From Antrodiella citrinella (Eukaryota > Basidiomycota > Agaricomycetes > Polyporales > Steccherinaceae): a DNA stretch of 61,737 nt. The notes below the pieces were generated by a model. That model did no database searches and had not been told where the DNA came from. It saw nothing but the letters and a program-made list of their open reading frames with translations. The stretch lies in assembly GCA_004802725.1 (NCBI GenBank), contig SGPM01000154.1, positions 1 to 61,737 on the forward strand, written 5' to 3'. The position numbers and the translations under genes were made by a program. Of the stretch, positions 1 to 12,894 are shown piece after piece (within the stretch, counting starts at the first letter, position 1; the number at the start of each line of letters is the position of its first letter).

Positions 1-2
1 GG

Positions 3-160
3 CCGGATATCCGGGTGGCCAACCCATATGGGGACATACATACGTGGGACCCTGTCCGCCTGACCCATGTGATATGGTGTCCGGACACCATCAGCTGACC
101 ATATCATATGGGGAAATCTCGGATCGTTGGCCGACGTCCGGCCATCATATTATATGGCCT
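3..160. repeat. Cluster of short palindromes at left window edge
   Basis: Several short perfect palindromes crowd the first 160 bases. A 12-bp one centred on GATATC is at 3-14 and an 18-bp one (ATGGTGTCC followed by its reverse complement) is at 74-91. Recurrent CATATG/CATATCATATGG and CCGGA/TCCGG words surround them, plus GGCCAT...ATGGCC arms at about 143-162. No coding frame is convincing in 1-787. Such clusters occur in subterminal regions of DNA transposons and around regulatory sites; a transposon-like gene lies downstream, but no terminal inverted repeat could be fixed here. Confidence 0.55.
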
Positions 161-787
161 AATTGGGATTAAGCTTGACCATCTTATATGTACTAACCGA
201 CTGTATAGTGTGATTAAAGCGTGCTATCCTTGCCACTTTACAACAAAATGCATTGACGGTGAAGGGAAGCTGCAAATGTTCTCAGCGCAAAGGCCCATTA
301 TTTTGCAATGAATCAGTGTATGCTACTGAGACTTGCGGTCATATATGAATGATAGTAAATTTGGAGATCAATTAGCAGCGCATGCCGCATGACATTGTAA
401 TAATAGAGTGAGTACTATTGAAAGGGACGTATATCGGTGAAATGAACTGTCAACGGTCTTCGACTATCGTGAATTAGAAAGGAATAGGATTAGAACTTGA
501 ACATAGATATGATATCGACGGGAGCTTCTCGAATCATTAGTCATACGGTTGCGAGCTCGAGGGACCTTGCTGAATGATTGCGAGAGCATTGCGCATCCCT
601 TGGGCGACCTCTGGAACACGGCTTGGACCAGGTTGAGCCTGTGGATTGACTTCCGATGCCTGCATGTATGGGTTGTGAACCTCTACGGGTTTGAATCGTT
701 CCCGGTCCATGCGCAACGCCTCAGCTGTATATCTATCGAAGACGCCGTAGTCACGTCAGTTTTTGAATACACATATGCCAATTCCAC

Positions 788-2900
788 TCACGCAGACCAT
801 CCTGTACTATTCCAATCACATCCGAAGTTTGGCCTCTTGCACTGGGCTATGAAGAATAGCTCGACCTGAGACCAAAAGCATGTGCCTGTCTTCGGTCTTC
901 CTCCACGACTCGAACTGGCTGGTGAGACCTTTCGTCTCTTGCCAGCACGAGTACCACCTGTTTCAGCTGCTGGCGTGGTTGTCAGCGAGCTGCCGTTTGC
1001 ATCTGTAGTACCTGCGCCCGAACTAGTAGTAGTAGTGTCTTCAGTCTGGACCTCCGGGGCCAGGTCGACGAGCTTGCTCATGTTCTCGCATATGAAACGA
1101 CGCTGAGGGTGATCACCGTGAGCACATGGAGTGACACGGTGAAGTCCTCTAGCTATAACAGAAACCTTGCAACTCACTAGAATAGCAAGCCTTCCCGTTA
1201 CGGACGCACATAGCGTGTCAGTGATCTGGCCTCCGCGCTTGAATGCTCCAACGGTAATGAGAAGAACTTCGTTCAGCGGCAGAGTTTCGGGCTCAACAAC
1301 ACTTGAAATAAGCTGTGAAAAACAATTTACAAGTAATAGTGAGCGAAGAACTTGAGACAGAGACTGGGAATACAAAGAAGCAGCTTACAATTTCACGGAA
1401 TCTGTTCCTTTGCTCAGAGCATTGCTTCTTCACGCACGTTAAGAGAGCTCTCTCGCGTATAGGGTTGCCGTATACATTCTTGAACAACGTCTTGTAGTGA
1501 TGTTGCAGTTCGATCTGAGTAACAAACAAGATCAAGCATTATTCCAGAAGAGTCTCACTGCCGACACTTACATCAACATCTTGATGGAGCTCCATAAACG
1601 CGATTCGGTTGGGGTCGAAGAGTAAGTCACCAGCGATTATACGAACATTGGTCTGTGATTGTGAATCAGATAAGTACTGTCGCAGTCTATATAATCACAT
1701 CACTCACTTTCTGATCACCGGTAACAGCAAAATTCTCATCTGCTTGCGCGCGCAGCTCGACCATTTGATCATTCAATGTTCTCAGCATCTGCAAGGTCTG
1801 CCTTTGCCCAACTACCAGGAGGTTCAAGGTGCCTAGAAGCTGCAGGCGGGTGGTCAGATCAGGCACCGAAAGACCATCACCTAACTAGAAACAAAGAGTA
1901 AAATAATCAGTCAATGGTAGTCATTACACTCGACAACGAACACCAATCTACATACCTGTGCGAACACATGCATACCTTCTCGAAACTCGTTGGCGGCATC
2001 ACCGAAGGAGAAGTCATTTGCCATAGCATCTACGATGAGTTGCATGGTCTCGTTATTGGCGAAGAGCAACGATGCGCTACGAGATCCTGGTGCGGCCTCG
2101 ACAAAGTTGCTGCTGCGATGAAGAGGTGATACGGGAGGACTGTCCAAGTCCGGACCTGTCAAGAACGAGACTTGCGCTGAATCTTGTGGCGGTATAGAGA
2201 AATTGAAGACAGGATCTTCCGGGGTCATTTGCTGAAGACTTTGGCTAGGAGACAATGTGACGGTGCGTTGCTGGTGTCGCGGTAGCATGGATGAATGCAC
2301 AGGAGGGAGGCTTTGAACCTGACGACTCGGACCTTCATATTGCCTTGCATCGTCGTGGTGTCCGAGGACACGGTGACTCGGACTTGTTGCATGTAAGGAG
2401 TGGTTGTCGCCTTGTTGTTGATACTGTGGCATCGGGTCACCATGAAAGTCACGTCCATGGAGCTGGCCGGCCTGAGGTGCGACTGACGTCGAGAATTGTC
2501 CAAGATGAGGCTCACCACGTCCAGACCCAGGACTTAGAGAAGTATTCGGAGGTCTCGGAATGTTCTGGTCGCGGATTTGGTTGGTAAAAGCATGTGAAGA
2601 CCCATGAACTTGGTGGTCACCAGCAGGTGGTGGACTGGGCGCCGGATAGTACGTTTGGGAATGTTGGTGTGCGGGCTGGCCAGCCTTGTATCCTGGAGAG
2701 GTGCTGTCCGGACGAGAAGATACATGCTGGGTGGCAAATGTCGGATCGTTCGGATGAGGGCCTGAGGTGGAATGGATGAACGATGAGCGACCACCAACAC
2801 CTGGCAAGTCAGAGTCGACACGAGCAGTGGGAGTAGTAGGAGTGCCACAAGAAGAGGAAAAGACGAGGCGACTGCCACCAGGACCTCCTTGAGAAGTCAT
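788..2900 (-). CDS. Unrecognised multi-exon protein, Ser/Pro/Gln-rich N-terminus; possible transposon partner gene
   Basis: I do not recognise a named domain. The ATG at 2900 opens a long exon to about 1956 encoding a low-complexity Ser/Pro/Gln/His-rich region. Further exons follow at 1884-1708 (ending at a gtgagt donor; leucine-rich, possible coiled coil, with LNDQMVELRAQADENFAV), near 1620-1573, about 1530-1390 (HHYKTLFKNVYGNPIRER), 1315-1178 (GAFKRGGQITDTLC) and 1107-788. The C-terminus has a basic KRRK stretch and then GRPKTGTCFWSQVELFF. As I recall, GRP-K-G-x-FW-x-x-V tails occur in many lineage-specific Agaricomycete proteins, often near transposons. The gene lies 255 bp downstream of the transposase-like gene on the same strand, so it could be an accessory ORF of that element or an independent nuclear protein. 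Additional 5' exons above 2900 are possible. Confidence 0.5.
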
Positions 2901-3154
2901 GTCACCCGCAACTCACTGGAACAAGTGAGTTGCTCACTGCGTCAGGATTGCGTCAGGACGAGACAGAGAGTGAGGGAGCTGTGAGGTGGCAAAAGGAAGC
3001 TCCGGCTGAGTAGCATTGTTTGTTTGGCCATGCTGGTGATTGCGCCGCGGGAGTGATGCATAAGCGACAGGCGTCATCGAGCTTTGTGAACGATTCTGTC
3101 AAAACTCAGTCAAACTTCGAAAAACATTCATAGTTATCCACAGCTGACCTGTTT

Positions 3155-6100
3155 TCAATCACTGTCATGTTCGACATGTCCTGGACCTCCACGGCCACGA
3201 CCAGCACCTCTACCAACGGTACGAGAACGACTCGTCGAAGTCGAACGGCCACGGCCACGGCTGCGACCTGAGGGACGACGACTGGGACCTGAGGGTCCTT
3301 GTGGATCCAGTGAAGCGTCTACAGCCCTTTTTGCCGCATCAACTTGAGCTACAACCCCAGACAATACAGCATCATCAAGATCACGGTCGATAGATATAGG
3401 GTCGACGATATTGTATAAATAATCCATATGAATGGCATCACGCATTCGCGCTGTATTGAGCACCATTTGCTGATCTTCCCGATGTTCAATGCGCGGTCGG
3501 GTCTGAGTAGTTTCTTGGCGCTCTTGCCGTATGAATACAAAATCGGAGTCTTGACATTCAAACTTTGCGCATTGATGTTGGAGATTTGCGGAGCAGAGAA
3601 TATCCTGTGTACTCGTCATTTCAATAAGATACGACCACGGGTTTGACCAAACTCACTTCGAGGCCTACAAAAGCGTAATCCTGAGAGAGCACGACACCAG
3701 GCATCATGTAAGGATCAACAGCTCCAGTGAAGCGGCATGCTTGAATGAGAATCGCATCGGGTCGCGACTGTGAATAGTTCTGAGTACCAATTTGCTGTAA
3801 GATCTCCCGAACAAAGCCAACAAGTGGGGCGCCAGCGGGACCTGCCGGATTGTGATGTCTGTATAGTACAGCCTGTCCAAGTGGACACGCGTCCCCGTTC
3901 GGCAATACCATAGACTTGTTCTTCTTGCAGCATCGACGAGTTGACAGCTCATCCGACGATAGCCCCATTCCGCCGGGAAAGCGTATATAGCTGAGGGTTT
4001 CTGTAAATGTGCACGGTGGAGTTTCGTCGGGTACACACTTCCCTAGTAACAATTCAAGTCGATTAGCGGGAAATTTGGAGGAGTTTCAAAGCAAAACGTA
4101 CCCCAGCGCGAGTAATCTTTCTTGTCCATGCCCAAGTAATCAGTCACTATGCTCGGGGTCTCCACCAATTGAAGCGCCAAAGATCCAGCTCTTCGCCAGT
4201 TCTCCGCATTTTGATTAGTCGGATTCTGTGAAGAAGTGGAATCTCGGGCTTGACGCGAGCCTGGTGCCGGCGCGTCTGGTCGGGATATCTTGGTGAAACC
4301 CCCGCTCAGAAGATGTCTGATGCGATTCCCATGAGCGAATGCAATTGCGATGTCACGAGAGGGTGACTGCCTATTGCTGTGAACACTTTTTGCGCGGATA
4401 ACAGCATTGAAAGACTCGAAAGCCTCTGTTGCAAAGAGAGACGCCGGCCCAAAGCGTCGGATATGTTCGACGAGATGAAGGAGGATGTGGAACTTTGGTT
4501 TGTTGAACCAACGGGGTGACCACCGAGCGGTAGCAGCGAGGAAATGTTTGATTGCTGTGCTAAGCTTGCACTGTTGATATTGTCAGTTTACAAACATATT
4601 GGAGCAAAAGAGGAGAAGACAGACCAGGTGAGCATCAATATCCCTGATTTCCGGCTGCCAAATCAATGGCACAAGAGCAGAGAGCGACAACCACGCATCA
4701 TAGCATTTCGGTGAGACCAAGTCATACAACACAAAAGGAGCAACTTGAGCAATGATGCGGAAGTCTCGGCCGGTCAATGATCCAGAGTATTGAACTAGAG
4801 TCCGCCCGGCAAGCGTCTTCGCGAGACCTGGGAGACCAGAGGTGTTCAGAGAGTTCAAACGAGTAATCAATAGTTCCTTGAGGGTGTCATTGTTCTTGAG
4901 CTGAATCTGAATAGCATCCCGCCAGAAGTACTTGACGAAGCCGAGGAGAACGACGTGGAGTACTTCCACAGGTGTATCGGTATGCGGATCCAGACCTTCA
5001 GATAACGAGTCAGCAAGAGTAGTGTATATAACATCAAAACCATAGCAAAAGCACCTTTGATGCGCCAAACTGGACTCAACATCTTGTCTACCTCGGGCAA
5101 TGTAGCAATGTACGTGTTGAGTGCTGCCTTCTTCCTAGCGTGGCCGGAAACTTTCACATATGAAGCGTACATACGATCCGTGAACGAGTCGAGGAATTTG
5201 TCTTTAAGACCGGCTTGAGTCTTCAATTCCTTGATTTTTGTGACGTTTCCCACCGACGACGCAAGAGTGAACATGGACTTCAGATCTTTGATAGAGTCGT
5301 CTTTTCTGCGAAGTGGCCCGATCTGCAAAATACCGAGATGTCAATTTGAGAATACGGTGCAGAATAGTAGATTGTACCTTGACAAAACGTTTGACTCGAT
5401 CGAGCATTTCCGACATTGACTCTTTCTTGGTCTTTTTGGCCTTGGCCCGGGGCGATCCTGCACTTGACGCTGATTCTGCAATTGAGCCAGCATCACTATC
5501 ACGACTTGGTTGTACATCGTGGCCATCGATGTCACCACCATCGTCATCATCACGACCTGGCAGGTTCGGAATGTCCGAGTCGTCCTCAACATGCTGGTGC
5601 GCGGCAGCTTTCGACGCCATGATAGTCGAGATCTCGGCAATATGAGGCCCTGGGGCCACAGCACTGTCATTTGAGACTTTGCAAACACGACAGAAATATT
5701 TCCCGCCTAGACCGATGTGGCATGAAAGTTCGCTCTGCATAGGGTTGTCGCCAAGTAGGGCCACAACGAACGGTATCACAAGGACACGCTCTCCGTGATG
5801 TTGATCCCACGCCCATATGCCATTTTCCCATGCCTTCCTACTGACAGTCAGCAACGTAGCTACACACAGATAAGAGTGTACAAGTACTCAAGCTGATCTA
5901 CAATTCCGTCCAACATTTCAAGTGGTGGAGCCGTGTTTGAAGTACACAGAAAATGCACGTTGTATTCGTCGTGAACATGTGAACGGGGTAGACCAGCCGG
6001 AGTGAACAGAAAGGAGTTGTGCGCGTTCCACTTCTTGGATAAATTGCCAGAGGTATCGTCGCAGTAGAGCCAAATGGGGAAGGAATAAACGCGTGCACCT

Positions 6101-7688
6101 CCAGCGAGTACACGCCAGCGATTTCCTTGACTCGGGTCAGTCAAAGTCCATTCTTGCAAGACTCCGCTGACACTATCTTTGTAGCCTAGCCAGTCTATGA
6201 GCACGGAACACGCCATGGCCAGAACTAACAGACTCAGCGCACCAAGTATAGCTTTGGCAGATGGGAGGTCACGAGTAGACCGGCTGGAAGACCAACTGCC
6301 GAACGCCACAAGAAACTCGCCCTGCGAGACTTCGATTGTGCGGTACTTGCTCACTACCCAACCGCTATCTGTGTCGCGGACGATTGCCTGTAGTGGCCAT
6401 GCTGTCGCGTACAGAAGACCGTGCCGCCTGAACCATCTGACAGGCATACACGCACGGCCGTCACGGAGGAGACATGGCTCAAAAACGAAGAAATGCTGAC
6501 TCCCGATGATAGCGAGTGGAGTGAGTTTAGATGGGTCCGCTTCTTCGCGCCAATGACTGGCTTGCCAGTACTCGTTCACTGACTTTCCGTTGTCTTCCGG
6601 ATAGAATTGGAGGTGGGGGCGTACACGAGGATTAGCCATTTCCTGCGTAAACCGTGTCATTCAAGGACATGAAGAGACGCGGTCAACAAGAGCTTACCTG
6701 TGCAATAATGTCCGCCAACGAATTGACGAAGTAATTGTGGCCTAACGCGCCTTTATACTGAAGCGTCCTGATACCACACATCGTTTGAAGTAGTGTTTGC
6801 AGCCGTTGCATCGACGAAGCCGACGGCGTATCAGCGATACCGTTGGCCGCGAGAACCCAGAGGAAGATGTCAAGCTGACGCTGAGAGAACACCGAACGGG
6901 GTAAATTCATCAGAATATCGATGGTACAGGCCTAAGACATTGCATTACAACAAGAATATGAATCAAAATTTGTTTGGCGTACAATTTTGTCTGGCCAGGG
7001 ATACCATTCGGTCGAGGTCTTGTTACTGCGTGTCTCCGAGCGGGAACGTTTGCGAGAGATGTTATCTTCATCGTAGAACAAACTTAGCATTTAACGAGTG
7101 AAAAACGCGAACTAAACCACCCACCGTTGTCATGCTGATCGTCTGGCGTCCGCGCGCCTTCAGATCGTTCTATCTCCTCGTCTGCCGAGAGCTCCTCCTC
7201 GTTCAAGTATCCTATCATATGCTGGGCAAACAAAGCAGCTCCAACGTGAACATTTGGGCCTGCTTCGCTATCTGCGGGGTGATCGTCGTCCTCCATATAC
7301 GAGTCCAGATCTGGTACTGACATGTCTCCCAAAAGTAAGCTGACCGCGGAAGATGTGGCCGCCGGAATATCTTCTACATCTCCAGAGCTCACCGAGTGAT
7401 CGACTTCACCGGGGGCGTCGGAGTTTCTGCTCTCTGTCAATTGATTCAATATTTGTCGTCGTAGGGCATTGCTATGTTTCTCGGAGTTGTGATGTCGAAT
7501 GGCATGGTCTCGGGTGTGTTGTATCCCATCTTTGCAGATGGCACATATCCATAGGCCGTTTTCAATTGGCCTCCAATCTATTGTCAAGGTTGAGTTATAG
7601 CATTGAAAGCACGGTGGTGAAGCATCTCACATTGTGCCGTGTCGGGTGGAGGAAAGACGCTGAGAGCTGCTCTTATGGACGAGGCCAT
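3155..7688 (-). CDS. CACTA/CMC-like transposase-type protein with N-terminal zinc finger, apparently full length
   Basis: A long gene of about ten exons reads through without stops when split at GT-AG introns. The ATG at 7688 gives a short first exon spliced into WRPIENGLWICAICKDG. A C2H2-like finger follows (C-x2-C then paired His in HAIRHHNSEKH). Next come an acidic linker, EWYPWPDK and LPRSVFSQRQLDIFLWVLA, then YCDDTSGNLSKKWNAHNSF with a candidate RNase H-fold acidic pair, GLGGKYFCRVCK, DTPVEVLHVVLLGFVKYFW, ESFNAVIRAKSVHSNR, and finally LCSANLQHQCAKFEC before a basic RGRGRS tail. From family memory, this motif order belongs to an abundant Agaricomycete DNA-transposon protein, probably related to the CMC (CACTA) superfamily. 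It lacks KDZ-transposase features. The intact frame suggests recent mobility or domestication. The exact superfamily is uncertain. Confidence 0.72.
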
Positions 7689-7745
7689 CGCAAATCTCGC
7701 GGTGAATCAGCACACACAAACCGCAGAAAAGCATCGTCAAAGCAG

Positions 7746-7753
7746 ATTATATA
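7746..7753 (-). promoter_or_regulatory. TATA box of the transposase-like gene
   Basis: The minus strand reads TATATAAT about 58 nt upstream of the proposed ATG at 7688. That spacing recurs for other genes in this window, which supports both the promoter and the start. The rest of 7754-8192 has no convincing coding frame and is the divergent intergenic region shared with the cyclodeaminase gene. Confidence 0.5.
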
Positions 7754-8192
7754 GCTGGAGAAACTGGGGATGATAAGAAGCAAGACGCACGCCATGAACG
7801 CCGGATACTCGGAGAGCGAGACAGGTTGGTATTCGGTTTGTCTGTATTATCGCGCTCGGCTTACTCCGAAATTATCCCCAGATCCAATCAAAATTCATCC
7901 CCAGGACCAGTTGTCGCTCACAATCTGGACATTTTTCGGTTGTTTCGAAGCTCATTACCCAGACATTGATTGTCTTGTGTCAAACGTAGTCCTACATTGC
8001 TATTGCTCACAGTCGACGATCGCACAAATTCCTCTTTAACCTCGGTCTCAAGAATTTCGATCCCTCTCGGTTTAAAGGGCGACCGTCTTGAGATCCATTG
8101 GCTGGTCTGGCCGTGTAGTAGTAGAATAAGTTTTTACTGCTCTTCTCGGCCGTAACACAGACTCTTTCCACTGTTATCTCGGTTTGCCGCAG

Positions 8193-9451
8193 ATGTCTGC
8201 GCTCTTCCTGTCGGCCGCAGATGTGGACGCCGTTACCTCTGGATTCACGTCAGACGAGCTCGTCGCGCTGATGGTCACCGTGTTCACTCGACTGTCCCAG
8301 AGCGCGTCTGCTTCCACTCCGGTGCATGTCGACATCGCCATGCCCCATCGCACTGTGGTGCCCACTTCATCTCACAGCGTCTTGTTCATGCCATCCAGGC
8401 TGGCGCCATTCGGGACCGCTTTGAAGGTCGTGTCCGTGCCGACTGCCTCTGCCTCGCAGGATGTCCGCGAGAGGGGCTTGCCGGCGACAACGTTGGTGAT
8501 GGATGAGCAGACTGGTCAGGTGAAGGCGATTGTGAATGCAGGAAAGTTAACAGCTTTGCGGAACGCAGCAGGTACGCTCCCTTGTACAATGTGCTAAACA
8601 CAATCATCTGACGATGTTCAGTCACTCAGGATCGTTGTTGTCCAGTCGTTTGCTCGTCCCGCTATCTCGCCCACCTCATAGCATTGTGGCGGTGGGCTCC
8701 GGCGCACAGATTGCTGCGCACATCTCCCTATTCCTCCAAAACTACCATACGATCACTCGGTGTACCATCTTCAACCGATCAGCAAACACCCGCTTGACGT
8801 CCTTGATCAAGTCTCTGCATGCCGATTCGAAACACAGCGGAGTGGTATTTGAGGGACGCGCCTTGCCAACGAAGGAGGACGGTGAGGAGACCGCGGCGAG
8901 GAGTTTGTATAGAGAGGCGTTGTTGAGTGCGAGCATCGTAATCACCGCCACGTCCTCCGCATTGCCTCTTTTTCCATCGTCGTACATCTCTCCGGGAACA
9001 CACCTCTGTCTCATAGGGTCTTACACACCTACAATGTATGTCCAAATTGTCACTCATTCCGAAACTGTGATTGACGATTTTGACACTCTGTACCAGGCAC
9101 GAGGTAGACACTGATTTGATACAACGGGCAGGAGTTGTCGTTGTCGACTCTAGAGAGGCTTGCAAGGTCAGCATAATGCGCATATCAGGTGTCTTTCTCA
9201 CTCTCAAACTCACACAGGTCGAAGCTGGAGAATTGATCGCCGCCGCAACGCCACTTACCTCCATGGTAGAAATTGGCGAACTCGTCACAACTTCCGGAGA
9301 GCCTGCCCAACATCTCGTGGATAACGTCAGAAGGAGCGGGAACGTAACAATATTCAAATCGGTCGGCGTAGGTATTCAGGACGTCGCAATTGCCTCTGCG
9401 GTCGTCGATAGAGCCATAGTGAATGCTTTGGGTACCGTACTGCAGCTTTGA
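8193..9451 (+). CDS. Ornithine cyclodeaminase/mu-crystallin family protein
   Basis: Four exons (8193-8571, 8630-9035, 9097-9166, 9218-9451) join in frame to 362 residues, the usual size for this family. The N-terminal half carries the conserved block ending in LRNAAG before SLLSSRLL. A Rossmann NAD(P)-binding segment follows (SIVAVGSGAQIAAH), then ITATSSALPLF, GTHLCLIGSYTP and the C-terminal TIFKSVGVGIQDVAIA. Members reduce or cyclise imino/amino acids (ornithine to proline, ketimine reduction) or bind thyroid hormone. The sequence does not tell which substrate applies here. It is cytosolic by appearance, with no signal peptide. A TTG nine bases upstream extends the frame, but the ATG at 8193 is the natural start. 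Confidence 0.88.
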
Positions 9452-9715
9452 TGACGGAGTGCTCAGACACAGTGATGCACACGAAATGGATTTGAGGCTC
9501 AGTCTGACTCCGTCAGTGTAGGACTCGGTACGCTTCAAGCGAGTGGTGTGTGACACCTACCCGATCACTGTGTACCACCATACTGCCATTTTGCGTATTC
9601 AAGGGCACTCGATGCCCCCGAAATATGGAGAGAAAGTGATCAATTTGACTATGACCAGAGCGAAGGTACTCTCGCCCTGGCCGGGCCAACAACTGTGAAT
9701 CTACTCTTTTGCAAA

Positions 9716-12700
9716 TTACCCATTCTGGTGAGGTGTAGCATCCTCAGTCGATGTTTCATCCAGCACGCGCAGGCCCCGCTCAGCATTTGAGAGGGAGGGC
9801 GGCCCAAATCCACTCCCATTGTCACCTTGACCATCTAGGTTCACCAATCCGCCAGTCTGTTTCGACAACACCTTACGCTCGATCTCCGACGTCTCGTACC
9901 ACCAGCTCACCATCCTCTGCTCGATACCGTCGATCCACCGCTGCATATATGCCGAATTGCTCGGGTCGTCCATCCAAGCATCTGCGTCGTCGCCGCACAG
10001 AGCCACCAGTACCCTTTCGAACGCCGCGTCTGATATACGGTCGGTGCGTGAGAGGTGCGCTTCCAGCGTGCACCACCTGGCCGAGAAGTCCGGAACGCCA
10101 TCCTTGAGTAGTGCGTGCCGTTCTCGCAGCGGTGTCATGCCAGCTGAACCGAGCAAGGCATGCACGCATGCTACCGTGGCAGAAACAACAGACGAATGAT
10201 CTCGAAGGACAGTGGCTTCCCCAGGTGATGTGGGCGTCTGCTGTACGAGTAAAAATACCCAATCAAGGACGCGATGCAGCTGGCTGTCGCCGGCTCGGGT
10301 ACCAAAGTCTCGTAGGGAGGACAGGGCTTTGAAGCATTGTGAGACGGCTTGCCCTAGATCTATAAACTCAGCGCTGCCAGTCGCGTCGTTACGCAGCGCA
10401 TCCAGGAAACCCATTATCCACTCAAAATGGGTCGGTGATCGAGCAAGATATGTCAATCCTTCCATCCTTTGAGGCACCCTGTTCGTGGAAGCAGACATTG
10501 GCTCGCTGAAAGAGAGGTCGACAGCGCCATAATCGAGCAGTTGTGAACACAATACAAGGGTTTGCATGTCCCGGTAGAACCGACTGAACTGCCACAACGA
10601 TGCACATGTGGCGAGACAATAACCTGGAATGTCTGCGGCCAAGAAGACAGTTGGTGGAATCATTGCACGGGGAATCTGAATGAATTTTGAGATGATTTTT
10701 ATGACCAGGTGATAGCAGTCCTGTCCCTCGAGTTCATCATCAGATTGCGGTGACTGCATCCGGTCCAACAGGGCCACCGCGTGGAGAAACGCATACTGAA
10801 TGACACTTGGAGCGGAACTGGAGATCGTATAAGTCAACGGTACGAATATTGTATCGCCATGCTCACTTCAAGTTAGCGACAACGAGGCCCGCTTCGTCGG
10901 TGTCGTCCTTGAAGTTTCTGACTTCATGTACCGCATGACGCGGAGCATTCATTGAATGTGCGGATGCCAAGAAGCAGGGTACAATAACGTCGAAATGCGC
11001 GCCCGAGGCATGTTCGATGATGACTTCAAGTTCTCGACATGCCCTCTTCAATTCGTCGACCACAGGCAGTGGTAGGCATGCATAGTAATTCAGGTAAACA
11101 AGCGTGCGAAGTTGGAGGGTCTCCAAGCTGGCCCATGTTACGACCCGACGTCTCCAGGTGGACTCTGGCCTGCCTATCCAATGCGTCTTCTTTGTGATCT
11201 GTTCCAGAGTTCGATGCATGAGCCAAAACAATTCTGCGTTGGCGTCCTTCCCACTGTCTTGATTCGTGGGGCTGCCAATTGCGCGTATCTTGTCCACCCA
11301 ACGATCGTACTTGTCTATGAGCCCATAGCCAGAGCTATCCTCCCAAATCCAACTCTCTTCTGGTTCGAGAACGGACTTCTCCCAGTAGCAGAATAAGAAC
11401 GCTGCACAGATCCCTCCTGCCTTATCCTTGATAGACGGTGGAATTTCGAGTTCTCCGCCAGTATTGTACTGGAAGCACTCAACTAGAGCCACAAATAACC
11501 GTTCCAAGAGTTCCCAAGGGAGCCGTTTCACAAGATCGTCGTCCCAGGTCAAATGAAATGCAAATGGAACGACCTCCATCACAATGAGTGGATCGAGACT
11601 TGTCGTCTCTAGGACCCACAATAGTGCGAGGGGTCCAAGGCGATCTGCAATGCTAGCAGTAGATCCGGATGAGGCTCCTGAGTTGTCGATCCCGCCAAGC
11701 ACACCTTGCGCGTGAGGAATGGGCTGAATGGAATGAGATTCTTCGACGGGTGGCTCATCCTCTCGCTGTTGCCAGACCCGCTGGGAACGATGAACTTGCT
11801 TATGCAGCTGTCGAGAGGTTCGGACAATAACGAAGACGGCACGTTTGCAGTTGTGAACCGCGGGGGAGACGATTTCGCGTGAGCACCAATCGAGAATTAG
11901 GTGGCAATAGTAGAAGGGAACGATGGAGGAGATGACGTTCCAACACCGCACGAGAAATACGGGTAGTCGTTCGATCATGGTGGAAATGGGGCTGTGATAT
12001 GGGCAATCCTTCGATCGCAGCGAAAGAAATATGACCGTGAAGTAGGAAAGAGCGCCGATGGAATTCGCAATGAGAAGGACGAGCGCGACTGCCTGCTGGA
12101 CATCCCACATGTAGGCAGTCAGTGCCAAGCCGAAGAGAATAAGAGAGAACTGTAGGAGGATGGGGAGTATTTCCAAAACAGTGCGGAAATGCCACACCCT
12201 CAGATTCTCTAGCTTCCGCTGCCTGTCCATCCCGCGCTTCTCGATACTGCCACGCTCCTCGATGGCACTATAGTGGTAGAGCCATTGCTTGCCCATGACG
12301 GCGCCAAGCGCGGCGAAGAGACTGCACGATAGACTCGCGTACAATAAACATTGCACCCAAATGGTAGTCGTGCTTGGTCCATGCCAGTCGGAGATTGTCA
12401 CGAAAGGAGGAACGGTGTCATTGAGGGAGAGTACAATGGCACGAAGGAGTATCTGCGTCGTCAAGTTGGGATCCGGGCTCAAGTCGGGTCTCATCATGCT
12501 GGCAAACGATGCGCTAACCGCAGAGAACAGACCCGCCTGCCAATGCGTCTTGGTGTCAGTATGAGTGCCCCGACGAACAAGTAGGACTCACAAATATCAT
12601 GGATGTGTCCATGTCGCTGTTGTACTTGCGCAGAAAATCATCATTATACTCTGCTATCACATCCTGGTAGACAGTCCAGAAGCGCTGTCCTCTGTCTGCT

Positions 12701-12894
12701 ACCAAGGGGGGAATTGTAGTCGACCGCTGGATCGTGACAAGAATCTGCTGCAATATGGTACACATAGTGATGAACGATCCATACAAGCTAGAAAGTCTTC
12801 TCAGGACTGACAGCTGAAGGACAAGTCATGCATGAAATACTCACTCTTTTGGCTCGTCGGTTGCATCGTGACTGGTTTGCTGCGCCGTTGGCAT
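9716..12894 (-). CDS. DUF6535-domain membrane protein
   Basis: The ATG at 12894 starts a short exon (MPTAQQTSHDATDEPK) spliced to FWTVYQDVIAEYNDDFLRKY. That is followed by MDTSMIF joined across an intron to AGLFSAVSASF, the diagnostic opening of DUF6535. The long next exon (to 10867) has about four hydrophobic segments: the post-AGLFSA helix, WVQCLLYASLSCSLFAAL, an ILPILLQFSLILFGLAL helix and a following VALVLLIANSIGALS. A KQWLYHY motif lies between them. A 49-nt intron (10866-10818) leads to a soluble helical C-terminal part ending at 9716. DUF6535 proteins are numerous and of unknown function in Agaricomycetes. The 5' splice of the first two exons is ambiguous by a few codons. The 264 bp between this gene and the cyclodeaminase gene hold nothing I recognise. 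Confidence 0.8.

Noticed and set aside
3155..7688. KDZ transposase or TET/JBP-linked element
   Set aside because: None of the KDZ or TET/JBP motifs is present; the motif series fits a CACTA/CMC-like family better.
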